A stretch of DNA of 64,000 nt. Source: Eptesicus fuscus. Taxonomy: Eukaryota; Chordata; Mammalia; Chiroptera; Vespertilionidae. This document shows, one piece after another, positions 10,735 to 23,775 of the stretch (position 1 is the stretch's first letter; every line of letters begins with the position of its first letter). Location of the stretch: positions 28,323,501 through 28,387,500 of the forward strand of contig NC_072475.1 of the NCBI RefSeq assembly GCF_027574615.1, read 5' to 3'. The translations under genes and the position numbers were made by a program. Under the pieces are notes generated by a model. The model made no database searches and was not told the DNA's origin. It saw nothing but the letters and a program-made list of their open reading frames with translations.

Positions 10735-11065
10735 TAATATAGGGGAAACCTATACCAGAGATTAGGTGGCTCAAACAACAGATGTTTATTTCTCACAGTT
10801 CTGGAGGCTGAGAGGTCTAAGATCAAGGTGTTGGCTAATTCAGTGTCTGGTGAGAAGCCTCTGATTGGCTGATGGCCACCTTCTTGCTATATCCTCACAT
10901 GGAGAAGAGCTTTCCTATCTTTTCCCCTTTTTATAAAGCCATTAACCCCATCGTGAAGACCCTGACCCCATGGCCTTTTTGAACCCTAATTACCTTCCAA
11001 AAGCCCTGTCTCTAAATGCCATCACAATATGAATTTGAGGGGAGAAAACCATTCAGTCCACAGCA
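10735..11065 (+). repeat. Ancient dispersed mammalian repeat (family not assigned)
   Basis: TTTATTTCTCACAGTTCTGG, then AGGTCTAAGATCAAGGTG, TATATCCTCACATGGAGAAG and CATCACAATATGAATTTGAG form the motif order of a common old interspersed repeat. I recognise the pattern but cannot safely name the family. It is non-coding. Confidence 0.55.
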
Positions 11066-11283
11066 AGTGATAAGAGTTTTGTATGGAGCCTGTTAGAAAT
11101 GTGAACATACAAGCCTATCTCAGACATATTTCATCAGGTATACATTTTAGCAAGGTCCTTATGATCACAATGCACCTTATAGTTTGAGAAACACTGAGTT
11201 ATACTATTATTTTTAAAAGTTTAGAAACATCAAAATGAATGGAGAAAAAATCAGAGTTTGGGTAAGAAGTAAATTTTATGAAA

Positions 11284-11731
11284 TCTATAGATATAAAAAG
11301 CCAGTGACCGGAATGCTGTAACAACCAGAACTACTGGTCGCTATGATGCCCACTGCACCTAGCAAACCAGCCCAATCTGGAGGTGGGGCCAGCCGGCCAA
11401 CCTCCTGCAGCCCCTCTCCCCTGGCCCTACCCTAGATAGGCTCCCCACCCCAATCAGGGGAAGGGCTGGCCAGCCAACCACCTGGGGCCTCTCCCCCCAG
11501 CTGCTGACCCCCAATATGCCCCCCACCCCAATCAAGGGCGGGGCCTACCAGCCAACAGCCCACAGCCCCTCCCCGAAGCCAGCCCCGTCCTGATCAGCCC
11601 CGATCAGGGAGGGCCGGCTGGCCAACCTCCCACTGTCTCCTCCTCCCAACAGGCCCAGCCCTGATCCACCTCCATTGGGGCTGGGCTGGCCGGATCCCAC
11701 CCGTGCACGAATTCGTGCACTGGGCCTCTAG
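11284..11731 (+). mobile_element. Helitron, 448 bp, second HeliBat subfamily
   Basis: Ends with a perfect palindrome GTGCACGAATTCGTGCAC followed by TGGGCCTCTAG and host T. The start, TCTATAGATATAAAAAGCC preceded by A, continues into GTGACCGGAATGCTG and differs from the usual ATATGCAAATTG head. The interior is four loose GGGGCC-AGCC-GGCCAACC repeats. No coding capacity. Confidence 0.87.
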
Positions 11732-13600
11732 TTTTTGTATAAGAGAGGATACATGGCATATTTATAGATGAGACAAAGAAACAAGTGGGTAGATAAAAAG
11801 ATTTTAAAAAAAAAATACCAGAACAGAAAGTACTGCCCATGATGTTAGTTATGATAACTGTTCTTTCCCATCTTAACTCATCATCTCATGACCATTCCTA
11901 TTCTCTGGGGCTTTGCTATTAACTGTAAGTGGAAGTGGGGGTTCTGAGGAGGATTCTCCAAATCTCTTGGCCTAGGTTATCCAAGGTCTTCTGTAAATTT
12001 CCTGACAATTTGACTCCTCTGAAAATGAGAACACTGAATAAATATCTGTACAAGCAATTCAAATTTTAATAAAAAAATTTTTGTACCTTTGAGGGCAACT
12101 AGTTAGGATTAAATAGAAGAAAATAAAAAGAAAGTTATTTAATTTGAAATCTCCTTATAGACTGTGCTTTATAATCTGAATTTCCAAACTAATTGTAAAT
12201 TTTATGGATCCTCAGAGAGACCCATAGACCTGTCCCATTTTGCTAATTAGAAGGCCAGCAACATGCCACTAGGCTTTTGCAGTGCCTTTCCTGGGGAAGT
12301 GTTTTGTACCCAGTCTTTCCCTTGGAATTGTCTGTAAATAAATGTTAATGAACAAGATTTCATTCATAATTCTCCTGTGGAGACCCAATGAGCACTAAGA
12401 TAGTTTAATAAAAAGCACATTTTTGTTGACATCCATTGGTTTGATATAGAGAAAGGAGCAGGAATCTCTGCATTAGGAACTAGGACATCAAAGCTATCAG
12501 CTTAATACTATGACTCTGGCATTTTTATTGTCTTCTTAAAGAGTCAGTGTTTCATCTTTAAAATGGGGAGATTGAACTAAATATGAAATAGCAAACTGCT
12601 CTCTGAAAATCTGTGAGTTTATTTTGCAGAATATATAATGCTTCTATACATCTTATTATTTTTATATATTACTCATATATATCTCTCTCCAAATCTTTCT
12701 TAATACACAGAAAAAGAATAACCCCAGTTTACCAGATAAAACATGACAGAGATATTTAGATTCCATTATCTTTATTTTATGTAATCTTCACATAACCTCA
12801 TAGCTATTAGTAACATATACAAGGTCATTCCAAGCACAAGAATTTCTGTTCCTGAATGCTTGTCCAACACATTTCCCATTATTTGACAAGTATCAATTTA
12901 TTAGAAATGTACATGAAGATGCAGAGAGAGGAATAGGAGGAAATTGACATGGCTATGTGCCGGTTGCTGTTTTAAGCTTTTGTTAGGTAGAGAAGCTAAG
13001 GAGAAGGAGTTAAAACCCTTGTGATCCATTCATTCCCTTTACCAATGGGATACTTCTGTGGGAAGGAAAAATGGCAGGGCTTCTCGTCTAATATTTTTGT
13101 CAACAATTTTCTGGATGAACCTCCTGGTAATAGAATAATCATATTTACTAAAAGGAGGATCTCTGTCTATTGACTGTTCTCTACAGTATGTCTGTGGCTT
13201 ACTGTATGTTTATTATATTTAATACACCCCAAATTTACTGATGTCTGAAGCTCCATAGACAGCGTTACATAAGCTACGGTATAAAATGGAGAGAACTAAA
13301 ATCCTCCTGCTCTGTGAAGGGATAACCTCTCACTTGGAGGTCAGGTCTACTCTTGGTCAGAGAGTACGTGTCCTACACAGAAAGGAGGGACTTAGAGAGT
13401 GGTGCTCAGTGTCCCACTTCCCCAATTTTGTTTGTCCCTCCCAATTTCCTTTAAGATTACAAACAGGCAAGGGTTTTATTTATGGGAAGCAGATTTGAAA
13501 ATATGATTCCTCGTGTTAGCTCAAAAAGAGAGTTTTAAAAAGAACAAAAATACATGCTTAGCAATACATTTCTCCAAATAACAGGTGTGACTTAAAAGTG
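11732..13600. other. Non-coding stretch, faint MIR-like traces only
   Basis: No gene. A segment near 12510-12590 (GACTCTGGCATTTTTATTG, then GTTTCATCTTTAAAATGGGG) is faintly MIR-like. Otherwise it is featureless AT-rich DNA. Confidence 0.45.
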
Positions 13601-13604
13601 CAAG

Positions 13605-13830
13605 GCAAATGAATATTTATGTAGAAATTACCATGTGCCAGGTGCTTTCCTTATGTTATTTTCTTATACTACCTACCATGCAAGGTCGGTGGAATAATTT
13701 CCATTTTTATACAAAATTAATAAAACTTTTGTTTAATGTGCAATCTTACTCAGCTGCTAAGTCAGGGATCTGGCATTTTAACTTAGGTCCAATTCTCCAC
13801 TATTTACTGTTGCCTTCTAGGAGGAAGTTA
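13605..13830 (-). repeat. MIR-family SINE fragment, minus strand
   Basis: On the plus strand it reads as a reversed MIR: ACCATGTGCCAGGTGCTTTC, then TACTACCTACCATGC, then a GTCAGGGATCTGGCATTTTA segment and TAGGTCCAATTCTCCAC. It is diverged and truncated. Confidence 0.6.
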
Positions 13831-15820
13831 AGTCTCTGATCTCCTTTTCCACGGGTTGAATTCGAGAACCTTAGAACCTGATGGGAAATCCCAAATGTAT
13901 TAGGAAGCAATGCCTTGTAGGTTTTGCTATCCTCTACTAATCACCTTCTAAGCTCCATATACCCAACAAGCAACTCCCTGCCTTTGGTTAGATGTCCAGC
14001 GCTGGATTAGGTCTCAGGAAGATGAAATGATTCTCCATCTAATAAAAGTCCTTTCGATGTCAGTCAGCACCCACTCTTGAAAAAGTCACTTTTATTTACA
14101 CTTTGACATCTATTTTCTTTTACACCAGAAAGAAAAATAAATAAATAAACCTTGTGACTTTTAATGGAATAGATATGGGTTTTGCCCTGGTAGTAGATCA
14201 AAATTGTAAGAAGTCATCTATAAAACTTTCGAAAGGGTTTGAATGAAAGGATTTCAAGTTTCCTCATCTAAAAATATAGTGATATTTCTGTGCTCCATAG
14301 GTAGAAATTTTTCTTTCATTTGACATGTGATCCTAGGGGATTTATAATGCTTCTGTAGAAAAAAAAAAAATTCTAGAGAAGTTAAGATGATGAATGATTA
14401 TAAATAACAGAGTTCTCTTCTTTTGATGTTTTCTCCAGTTATATCTAATTCTGAAATAATAAATATTTCTGGGAACAGAAGGGCAGTTGAAGAGTAGGCA
14501 CAGGTAGGAGTATGTCATGTTATGCAACTCCAGGATTCATCTGCAAGTGTGCATTAGGCCACAGAACAAAAATCCCCAGGTGAGCAGATAGAATCAATCC
14601 ATAAGCAAGGTCATGTGGGCCACATTTTTATAATCACACTTCAAATATATAACTCATAGGAGAAAAGATAATTATCTTGTTGCTCCATGATTTTCATTAT
14701 TTTTCTAACATTCGCTGAGCCTCTGTTTAAAAAAAAAAAGAAAAAAGGAAGAAAAATCGCACAGTCAACAGATCACAAATGGCAGAAAGTCTAAAGCACA
14801 AGCGATAAAAATATATCACTCCTGTATGATTTGATCTAGGCACTTTGAGAAGAAACATTTCTAATTTGGCAAATATGCTGCTGTTACTGTGTTTTGCATA
14901 AATTAATAGTGATGTGCTAGTTATTAAAAACAAGTTGATTTATTATTGGTATGATTCTTCTATTTTGGAAAGTGGTAAGAAAAGAGGTTCCTGATTCAAA
15001 GCCTTCTGTCCCAATGAAGGGATGCATTTTCCTGATGAAAACGGTTTTAGTAATATCACAGTAAATTCATTACCATGGCATGTATGCCTTGCTTTTATAA
15101 ATTGAGGAAGAAAGTCCCTCTGAGGTCCAGAGATTGAGAATAGCACTATAAGGGCAGATACACAGGTTTCTGTTTATAGTTATTCATCTTCTATAGCCTT
15201 TTTCCTTATATGGACCCTTAAAGTGTGATATTTGCCTCAAAATGTTTTTCTCCTAATTCATTCTGGGTGTTTATATGCCAAATTATAAAGTGATGGAGGG
15301 ATGATACATTGTCCATTTTGTCAAATGCCTTTTTCTTTCTTCCCTAACTTCATTGCTGCTTCTATTCCTACTTAAAACAAAAATTAGCTATACTATTGAT
15401 TTCACATAAAAACAAACAAACAGATAATCAGCTCTTCCCAATGCTTTTCTGGGAAAAGCAGGACCTTATAGCAGGACCTTTTTTTTTGCTATGGAAATTT
15501 GACACATGTGCTCAAAAAGGAGTTTCTATCTGAGCTGTCTACTTTAAATAGAACAGTTCAGAGACCATAAAGAGTGGGACAAAGATGGAGAATAATGGAA
15601 TAGGCATTTTATTATATTGAGTATGAGTAACACTACTCATATTTTACATAAGAAAAACAAGCAAAAAACCTTTATGTTTCTAATGTACAAGTCAAAGGAG
15701 TTCTCTCCTCTCCTATCCAACATTGCTCCATTCTCTCTAAGAATTTTTTGTTGAAATTCAGCTAGTCTAAAATTAATTCATTGTTCCCCTATATCCTCCT
15801 TCCTTCCCAGTTACCCTGAT
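13831..15820. other. Non-coding stretch
   Basis: No gene or confident repeat found. There are A-runs at about 14358 and 14730. Confidence 0.45.
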
Positions 15821-15829
15821 CCAGCGAAG

Positions 15830-16210
15830 GCATAGCCATTGGCTCAGCCAACAGATCTGGAAATCTCCACTTTCTCTGAGTCCTCCTTCACATGTAACAT
15901 CCAATCAACAACTAAGTCAACTGGTTCTCACTCCTGTGTGGCTCATTTATGCTTCTCCATTTACCCACAATGCATCAACTGCCTTTCAAGTCCCATCAAT
16001 TTCTCACCTGAACAAAAGCAGCCTATAAACAGGTAACTTTGTATCCCTAATCCCTCCTCACCTTAGCGTTGAGAATACTTTTTCTGCAGTTATATTCTGT
16101 TATTTCCTGTTTGAAATAATTTAGAAGCATTAGGGCACTCTGCCTAAAGTTCAAGTGTCTTATATGTTGCACATTATCTTCTGGGATTTTTCCTACACCC
16201 ACAGGCTCCA
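15830..16210 (+). repeat. Possible ancient LINE relic, same type as 3590-4598
   Basis: CTGGAAATCTCCACTTTCTC followed by GAGTCCTCCTTCACATGTAA and ACATCCAATCAACAACTAAG resembles the LINE section that precedes the segment seen at 3855. It is diverged and the frame is not open. Confidence 0.4.
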
Positions 16211-16357
16211 TTGCTTGGGGAAAATATCACTCTTAATTGGCTTATTTCCTAGCAAATGAACATTGTGAATTTAAAAAATATATTTCACTCAATATATATG
16301 AATATTATCCATCATAGGTTATATGAACATGTTTTGGGACTCTAAGACTTTCATTCA

Positions 16358-16612
16358 AGAGGTCAGGATAAGGGCCCTGGCCTGTTTGGCTCAGTGAATA
16401 GAGCATCAGATTGTGGACTAAAGGGTCCTAGGTTCAATTCAGGTCAAGGGCATATGCCTGGGTTTCGGTCTCAAACCCTAGTAGAGGCATGCGGGAGGCA
16501 GCGGATCAATGATTCTCTCTCATCATTGGTATTTCTATCTCTCTCTCCATCTCCCTTCCTCTCTGAAATCAATAAAAATACATATATAAAACAAAAAACA
16601 GAGGTTGGGATT
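16358..16612 (+). mobile_element. VES-type SINE, plus strand
   Basis: The body is about 16371-16599. It has a clear tRNA-derived head (TTTGGCTCAGTGAATAGAGC, A-box-like; GGTTCAATTCAGGTC, B-box-like), the CTCTCATCATTGGTATTTC body and a GAAATCAATAAAAATACAT tail. The flanks AGAGGTCAGGAT and AGAGGTTGGGAT are probable target duplications with two differences, so the insertion is moderately old. Confidence 0.93.
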
Positions 16613-16614
16613 TG

Positions 16615-17940
16615 GGAAACAATACCTGTGAAGGCTGAGTTGGGCAGAGGGAGAGGTTGAATTGTGAAACTGTTACAATAGAATCTTGGCCAATCCTGAA
16701 GCAAGCTTTGATGCTCAGATTCTCTTTAATTTTTTTCCTGATGGAGGTGAGGGGCCAGGCTTTTGCACCTCCACATGCACTAATCATTAGCTATCGGCTG
16801 CCTCTGTGGAGGTCAGACCTGAATGAACTAGCTTCCTTTCAGTGACAGAAATTCTTAGAAAAACATTTAGCTTTGAGTCGTCAGCTGCTAATACTAACAG
16901 CAGCTGGAAAAATGAGTACCTAGGCCCCAGAGGGGAATGTGGGTAGAGCATCCCAGTGGCACACTACCTTTTACCAGGATTAATTTATTTATTTCAGCAG
17001 TTACTGTGATTTAAGTTGTTCCTAGAATAAGAACCAAATTCTAAATTTAAAATGAGGATAAATGCTCAAGATGATCATTCTGAAGCCCTATACAGTTTGA
17101 TCATAATTTCCAACACATTCTAAAACATTAAGAAAATAAAAGTTAAAATTGAAGAAACCATTCATGTCCAGCTATGCTGACTTCAGAAGGTAGATTATTA
17201 ATAAGGCTGATTTCCAGATTTACTCCTCCCCCCCCCCCAAGATTTCTATAAATGTAGAATGAGAATTTGGGCTTTCAAGAACACTTGAGAAACTGAAATA
17301 TCATTGTCCATTGGTCAATCTCATTAATGTCACATACCTCCATTGTTGCTCTCTACAAGAGATTTTCTGCCATGGTTGATGTTACATTTAAATTGTAGAA
17401 ATCGATCAAAATTTTTTAAAGTGTATTTTGACCTTACTTTTTGTGCTAAAATATTGTCTTATATGTAGAAATAAATATGATACATTGGTGGTGGTGGTGA
17501 TGATGATTATGCCCCATTGAATACAATGCAATTAGGGTTCAGGTACCCTACCACACACATATCTTAAGTCAAGCATACCTACAAAGAATATGGAGAATTG
17601 TGTCTAAATGATCGTCTGAAACACATGTGAATGAACCCCTCCCCCAACATACACACATTTCTCCACAAAGAGGAAATGAATAGTCAGTTGCCTTATAGAG
17701 TAACTGCCATAGGAGAAAGAAAGATTCCTTAGAGTCTGCATGTAAAGATAGCTGCTAATTAAAATGAGTTTAATTAAGCAGTAGCAAGAGAATTTCAAAA
17801 GCAAAATGAGTATGCAGAATTTTTAAAGTACTGAGATCACAGCTGACATGATATTCTCAAATTTTTAAATAAGGACAAAAGGATACTTTACTTTTTAATC
17901 TCTTCAAAGAATAACAATCACAATAAAACTTACATATATT
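16615..17940. other. Non-coding stretch
   Basis: No gene found. A short poly(C) run lies at about 17228-17238 and a GGTGGTGGT/GATGATGAT imperfect triplet run at about 17485-17508. Confidence 0.45.
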
Positions 17941-17944
17941 ATTT

Positions 17945-18154
17945 TAAATATATTTTATTGCTTCAGAGAAGAAGAGAAAGGGAGAGAGAAATAGAAACAT
18001 CAATGATGATAGAGAATCATTGATTGGCTGCCTCCTGCATGGCTCTCACTGAGGATCAAGCCTGCAACCCGGGCATGTGCCCTTGACCGAATTGAACCCA
18101 GGATCCTTCAGTTTGCATGCCAATGTTCTATCCACTGAGTCAAACCAGCTAGGG
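17945..18154 (-). mobile_element. VES-type SINE, minus strand
   Basis: It reads in reverse on the plus strand: GAAACATCAATGATGATAGA (body), GGGCATGTGCCCTTGACC (linker), GAATTGAACCCAGGATCC (B-box region) and CCACTGAGTCAAACCAGC (A-box region). The T-rich tail is at 17941-17960. No exact target duplication was found. Confidence 0.92.
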
Positions 18155-18589
18155 CAAACCTATACATTTTTAAGCAATATATAGCTTCTATCTTTTGGTT
18201 CTTCTTTAGCCTGATCAAACAAAGCTGGCTAAAGCTGTTCAAATAAAAATAACCAAAATGACCTAACTTGCAAGCCCAATGAACTTTTCTCCATCTTAAC
18301 TGTATTTTATCTCTCTACTGATTTCAACACTATACTTGCACACATATACAGTACATGTGTATTTTTTTTTTGGGGGGGGGGTTATTTACTTCTTTGCAAT
18401 GGTCTGTAACTGAACCCACATATCTCTGAGGTACACCTGTATAAAGCCTATAAACTAACACATATGATCACTCCAATTCCCAGGTAAATTTAGAATGAAC
18501 TATGTGTGACTAGTTATCATGTATCTTCAGAACATATAGATAATGGGTTGTATCTGCTTGCTTACAAAAGAGTAAGAGTTCTGTCATTT

Positions 18590-18745
18590 TTTTAACTTTT
18601 TTTAACATTTTTTCTTTATTGATTAAAGTATTACATATGTGTCCTTATGCTCCCCATTGCCCCCCACCCCCTGCTCATGCCCTCACCCCCTAGTGTCTGT
18701 GTCCATTGGTTATGCTTATATGCATGCATACAAGTCCTTTCAAAA
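18590..18745 (-). repeat. 5'-truncated L1 3' end, minus strand
   Basis: Reverse complement of the bat L1 3' UTR: TTTCTTTATTGATTAAAGTA, then ACATATGTGTCCTTATGCTC, poly-C-rich CCCCCCACCCCC and ATGCATGCATACAAGTCC. It matches the 3' end of the composite element at 48400-48525 in the opposite orientation. Confidence 0.82.
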
Positions 18746-20840
18746 TATACCTATATTTTTCATTTGGGGCTTTGTTTGTGTTTAGTTAAAGTTGGAGCCT
18801 TTATTTAACCACACATGATAAAATGACTAAAGCTAATATATTTTAATTGTGTTACAATACATGCATATATTTGAAAGGACACATAACAATGGGACTTTAA
18901 ATTTTAACTTAAATTGTGTAGCATGAGCATGTTTTACTTCCATAATTAAAAAGCAACCCAAACAGATTTCAAACCCTGGGAAAAGGCCATAAGCCCATGG
19001 TCTCCTCTGAGGACTAAACTGGTTTATTGGTCTATTGAGTTTGAGCTGACCCTCACATCTTTTGTGATTGGATCAGAGTTTCAAGGAAGCCTATACCACA
19101 GTCAGTAATGAAAAAAGAGAACGCTGCTAGATGTGATGTTATATACCCAGAAGTTCATATTCACTCTATGGATCACTGACCAAAGGCCACAAAATTTCCA
19201 AAATGAAATCATGAATGAGAAGAAAAGTTATCCGCTGACTGAGGCACCTTTGTCCTGATTCCCAGCTGCCCATGCTCTCTGGTTTGATGTGCTTCAGCAA
19301 TGTTATTCTGGGTTAGTTACTAGGCAACTCTATGAGTCATGGGAGAGAACTTAGCAGCAATATCATCTGTGTCATCTTTCAATAGACTTAACACAATAGC
19401 TAAATGCCTTCCACAAAGACCCATGTCACCCATCAGGAAACTAGCTTTATATTATATAACTCATAATTGGCTTTCATGTCATTTCATAAATAAATATTAA
19501 TATCATTATGGAAATAAATGGCATACTAAAAGGAAGTCAACACTAAGGAGCATGAAGTAAAAATAAATAGAAATTCCTGAAGGGGGATGGTCAATAAATA
19601 CAACATCTTTGAAAGATTATTGTCTCTTTCGGGTCTCCAGGATACAGCTTGGGAAATCAGTTACTGTCTTCAGTGCACTGAAATAATCAACTTAATTCTT
19701 CCCTTCCTGGTGTTTCAAACAATATGTTTTGTTATCTTGGTGGAGACAAAAGCCTTCTCTCTATTACTTTTAAGCAGACTCAATTATTCTTTTGGCTTAA
19801 AGTTTTGTAGCATCCTAAAATAGAAAAGTTATTAGGGATTGTGGGTGTTGGGCCTGAGAGAGAGCAGGTGGGTAATGAAGGAAATAAAAGCAAATTTTTC
19901 ATAAGCAGATATTCAACTTCCCAGTGACACAACAGTGCCTGATCAATGAGCCACAAGTAAGGAACTTTCAACATTTCATTCTGCTCCTTTGTCTAGACCA
20001 ATTTCTGCCACTACAGGTACCTACCATCATCTAGCTATTTATGGTGAAAATAATACTCATCTCCTCCATCTCCCTGTATTAGGGCCAGCTTCATGTGTGT
20101 GTGTTCTGTGTAGTTGCACAGGGTCCCATTCATAGAAGAGCTCACACTTGGTTAAATGCATTGATGGGACCATTTGAAATTCTTAATAATTTATGAGCAA
20201 TGTGCCCTGGGTCTTCATTTTGTGCCCTGGGCCCCACAAATTATTTAGCCAGCCTGTCTTTCATTTATTGCATGAAAATAGCCACTAACCCTATTCTACC
20301 TCTTAAAGTAACCTAAAAACTTATCAGTTCTATATCCCATTTTCATGGTTCAGGCCTTCAGTACAAAAAACTGATTGTGACAAGGACTTTAGAAAAAGTG
20401 TCTCCTTGACAATGAACAGTCATGAGTATGAACTGGCAAAGAAGAGTAGGGGAAATAACATTCTAAGCAGTAGAAATAGCCGTGGGTAGTTATGAGGTGT
20501 GAAAGGGGATGGAAACTGGACAAAGAGAGGTTCAGAGATCCTGGATGTTTTCCCTTTATTCCCTCCCCTGTTTTCAGTCTCCACCTGCATGTTATCCAGG
20601 TCTAGGACTTCTGGTTAGAATTCCTCATTCCTGGGCCCATGTACCTCTGAATCTAAGTGAGCTTTTATTATTGATTTTAATCTGTGGTACTGTCTGTTAC
20701 AAACAAATTGGTACTTATCCTTGGAAACACTATACATCTTAACACCCCACTGATAGGCTTATCATACCCCCTGGAGTAGGGGGAGGAGGTCAGATAAAGC
20801 TACATCTTTTAGCATTTTTATGCACATTTTTCATCATCAA
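18746..20840. other. Non-coding stretch with one unassigned repeat-like segment
   Basis: No gene found. At about 20080-20265 the words GTGCCCTGGGTCTTCATTTT and GTGCCCTGGGCCCCAC sit close together within a segment that looks like an old dispersed repeat, but I cannot name it. Confidence 0.4.
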
Positions 20841-20847
20841 CAATAAT

Positions 20848-21072
20848 CAGTGATGGTGAACCTATGACACGCGTGTCAGCACTGACACTCGTAGCCATTT
20901 CTGATGACACGCGGCCGCATGACGAGGATGAAACATTTGCTGCTCCTGAGGATGAAACATTTGCGACTAGAGTCTTGGAGTTAGTTTTTTCCTCAAAGTG
21001 TCACACTACCCGAGTTATGCTCAGTTTTTGGCAAAGTTTGACACACCAAGCTCAAAAGGTTGCCCATCACTG
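20848..21072 (+). mobile_element. hAT-type MITE, 225 bp
   Basis: Begins CAGTGATGGTGAACCTATGA and ends GGTTGCCCATCACTG, giving a short inverted terminus (CAGTGATGG) as in hAT transposons. It contains internal GACACGCG words and a repeated GAGGATGAAACATTTGC. The 8 bp flanks (ACAATAAT and ATCTATGT) do not match, so the target duplication has been lost or the ends rearranged. It encodes nothing convincing. Confidence 0.78.
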
Positions 21073-21074
21073 AT

Positions 21075-23160
21075 CTATGTAGCTCCATGCATTTGCATGG
21101 GCTGCTCTCCTGACCTGTAGCTCCCCACATACACAAGTCCCCAAGGAGTTTAACCAGCAAATTTCTACCCAACCACTATCTTTTTGGAAAGATGAACTTG
21201 TGGTTAGAGTCACCTCCTGCCTCTTCTCTATTGATGTAGCTGGTTTGCACATTTCCATTATAAAACCAGCCACATGTTTTAGATGGTTAGAGGGATGAAG
21301 AAAGAGGGAAGAAACAAGTGTTCTGTACTCCTATGGAGTCTACAAATTAGCAAGTGAAGGCATTTGAAATGGAATTTACTATAGCCACCAAAGACAGCTC
21401 TCCTATTTCTCAATTTACCCTACATCTTTTCTCCACCGGAAATCATCAGGGCTTCCGGAAATGAGTTGACGCCAGTCTGAATTGTGCAAACATTTCTCGG
21501 GAGAAAAGCCTAAGTGCTTTCCTTCCAGCCCTGTGAGAGAAAATTAACCAGAAGTCAGCAAGACCAGCCATCCCTAGCATGAAGAATAATTTTTCCAACT
21601 ACTTTAGTTTGACAGTAGTTGCTCTTTGTTCATTCTAAATTCATAGGCTCATGGGGACCTGAGGATACTGCCCCAATTGAAGGAAATTTCTTTAGCAAAT
21701 GTCAAGTTATATCTCATATTAAAATCTAATTATTTCATATTCTACCTTATAAATAAGTATCTCTATGGTTTTTAATGTAAGTTATTAATAAATTTAAACT
21801 AACTCAAATATTTAAATAAGACAGATTATCTAATCCTGCAAACTTGGGAGCCTGTTTCTGGACACACGGTGGTCCACCAAAAATCTCTCTTTCTCGAGAT
21901 ATCTCATTACTGGCAACTACAGTTTAATCATATTTAACTATAGAGAGCTGTTAAAAGAATTTTAATTTAAATAATTTCCTTACTTTCAAGTTAAATACAG
22001 CTAAAGAATTGAATTGACAAATGAATGAAATTTTCTGGAACAGTGGTCAATGTTATTCCCTCAGTACTAAAGACATTTTTCACAAAGTCTACCAAGAGCA
22101 TCATTTAGTAATTTGCCGAACTTCCTTGAATTAGTTTCATTTTCAAATGCAAACAGAAGTTTTCTTATTCCCAAAACTCTGTTTAACTTCAGCATGCCAA
22201 ATAGCAAATTATTCTCACCTCTGGGTAAGAATACAGGATGAGCAGTGGAAAGTTCATTAACTTGTTCTTTTTGAAGTTCTTCAAGGTAAAGATTACATAA
22301 AGCTGCCTGAAGATGGTATGACTTGACATAAGGTTGAAAATGTATTTAACAAATGAGTATAAAATCCCTTTTTTGTTTATTCAAAGTTTATATTGGATAT
22401 TGTTGCTTCTCTGAGTTTTCTCTCTCTCAATTTTTTTTTTTTTTTTTTAGAGTTTAAGCATGCCAACCTACAATATCTTTCAGAAGGCTATTGTCCTAAA
22501 TAATATTTTATTTATGGATGGTTGATTACTCTGTCTATATGTTTCCCTCTGGGACTTCTTAAAACCCAAAGGAGATGGTTTGGAGAGGTCCCAGGCTGGT
22601 CAACATGTAGAGATGTGGGGAGAGTATCATGCTTGAAGAATTCTTGGACACCTTGCTCGTGTGGAGAATTTTTGTTGGTGTGGGAAACTGCCCAACCCAC
22701 ATTGAAAATTAGGTCTCAGAACACAAAAAGACTTTGTGATAGGACAATAAGTCAAACATAATCTGATAATATTAATACCTTATATTGGTAAATTACTTAG
22801 TTTATAAAATTAAATTCATATAATTTGTCTTATTTATTTGTCCTCATCCCCCCCATTTATGCCTGGTAATTTTTAAGAAAATCTCCGGTCACCAATTTCA
22901 GTATGTGTGGGTTTTCTCCAAACAATTCTCCTACCCAGCTGGGTATGCTGCAATTCAACTCAATTCTGACACTACGCAGACATACAGCATCAAGTACTCA
23001 GGTTAAGGGCTCAGTCCTACAATACTGTCCCATCTCCCCTACGTTAGCTACCAATTATAAGTCCAGAAGGAGTGGGCAGAAATAGATTACAAAGGAGCAA
23101 GAAGAAACTTTTGGTGGTGATCAGTATTTTCTATCCTTGTGGTGGTAGTTTTATGGGTGT
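21075..23160. other. Non-coding stretch
   Basis: No gene or named repeat recognised. There is a poly(T) run at about 22431-22449. Confidence 0.45.
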
Positions 23161-23161
23161 A

Positions 23162-23381
23162 CTTGAAGCTCAGTGCATGAAATTCATGCATGGATAGGGT
23201 CCCTAGTGGCTGCTGGCTGCCAGCTGGGGCCTCCCTTCCCCTGGGCTGCCTGCTGCAGCCACCAGCAAGGACAGGGCCAGCCGTGGGGAGGGGCCACGGG
23301 CAGTTGGCTGGCCGGCCCCATCTCCTGGTCAAACTCCCAGTCCAGGAGACAATTTGCATATTAGGCTTTTATTATATAAGA
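23162..23381 (-). mobile_element. Minimal Helitron, 220 bp, minus strand
   Basis: The plus strand starts with the reversed 3' end (CTTGAAGCTCAGTGCATGAA, then ATTCATGCAT) and finishes with the reversed 5' end (CAATTTGCATATTAGGC, then TTTTATTATATAAGA), before host T. The terminal CTAG has mutated to CTTG. The CTGGTCAAACTCCCAGTCCA segment is the reversed form of the repeated AGGAGTT head motif of this subfamily. Confidence 0.88.
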
Positions 23382-23664
23382 TAGATAAGTCTAAATTCTT
23401 TAATTTAGATGTTTACAGTTTGATGTATGCCAATTTTATCTCCATTTTTAAAATCCTTTGTATCTTACAAAGTTTTATCTATGGAATATTTTGCATATAC
23501 ATTCTTGAGAGTTTGTTTATGAGGGACTGTATCTTCTGAGACTCCCCAGTCAGTTGCGAAGATAATGTTCTTACTTGTAGTTGCCTCTTCTTCAGTCAGT
23601 AATTAGTAGCTTTCCTCTCCAAATCAGAACTACTGCTCAATCAAATTATGCTTATAGATGAGAA

Positions 23665-23775
23665 ATGATAGATAGATAGATAGATAGAGGTAGATAGATA
23701 GATAGATAGATAGATGATAGATAGATATAGATATATGGATATATAGATAGATATGTAGATATATAAATATATTTA
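23665..23775 (+). repeat. GATA microsatellite
   Basis: Runs of GATA interrupted by GGTA, TATATG and single-base changes, decaying into an AT-rich tail. Likely polymorphic in length. Confidence 0.95.

Noticed and set aside
16371..16445. tRNA-like A and B boxes that might indicate a tRNA gene
   Set aside because: They belong to the head of a VES SINE, with SINE body and tail following; no tRNA cloverleaf.
20848..21072. 69-codon frame within the hAT MITE as a possible transposase remnant
   Set aside because: The element is only 225 bp; the frame includes the inverted ends and an internal duplicated word, with no transposase motif.
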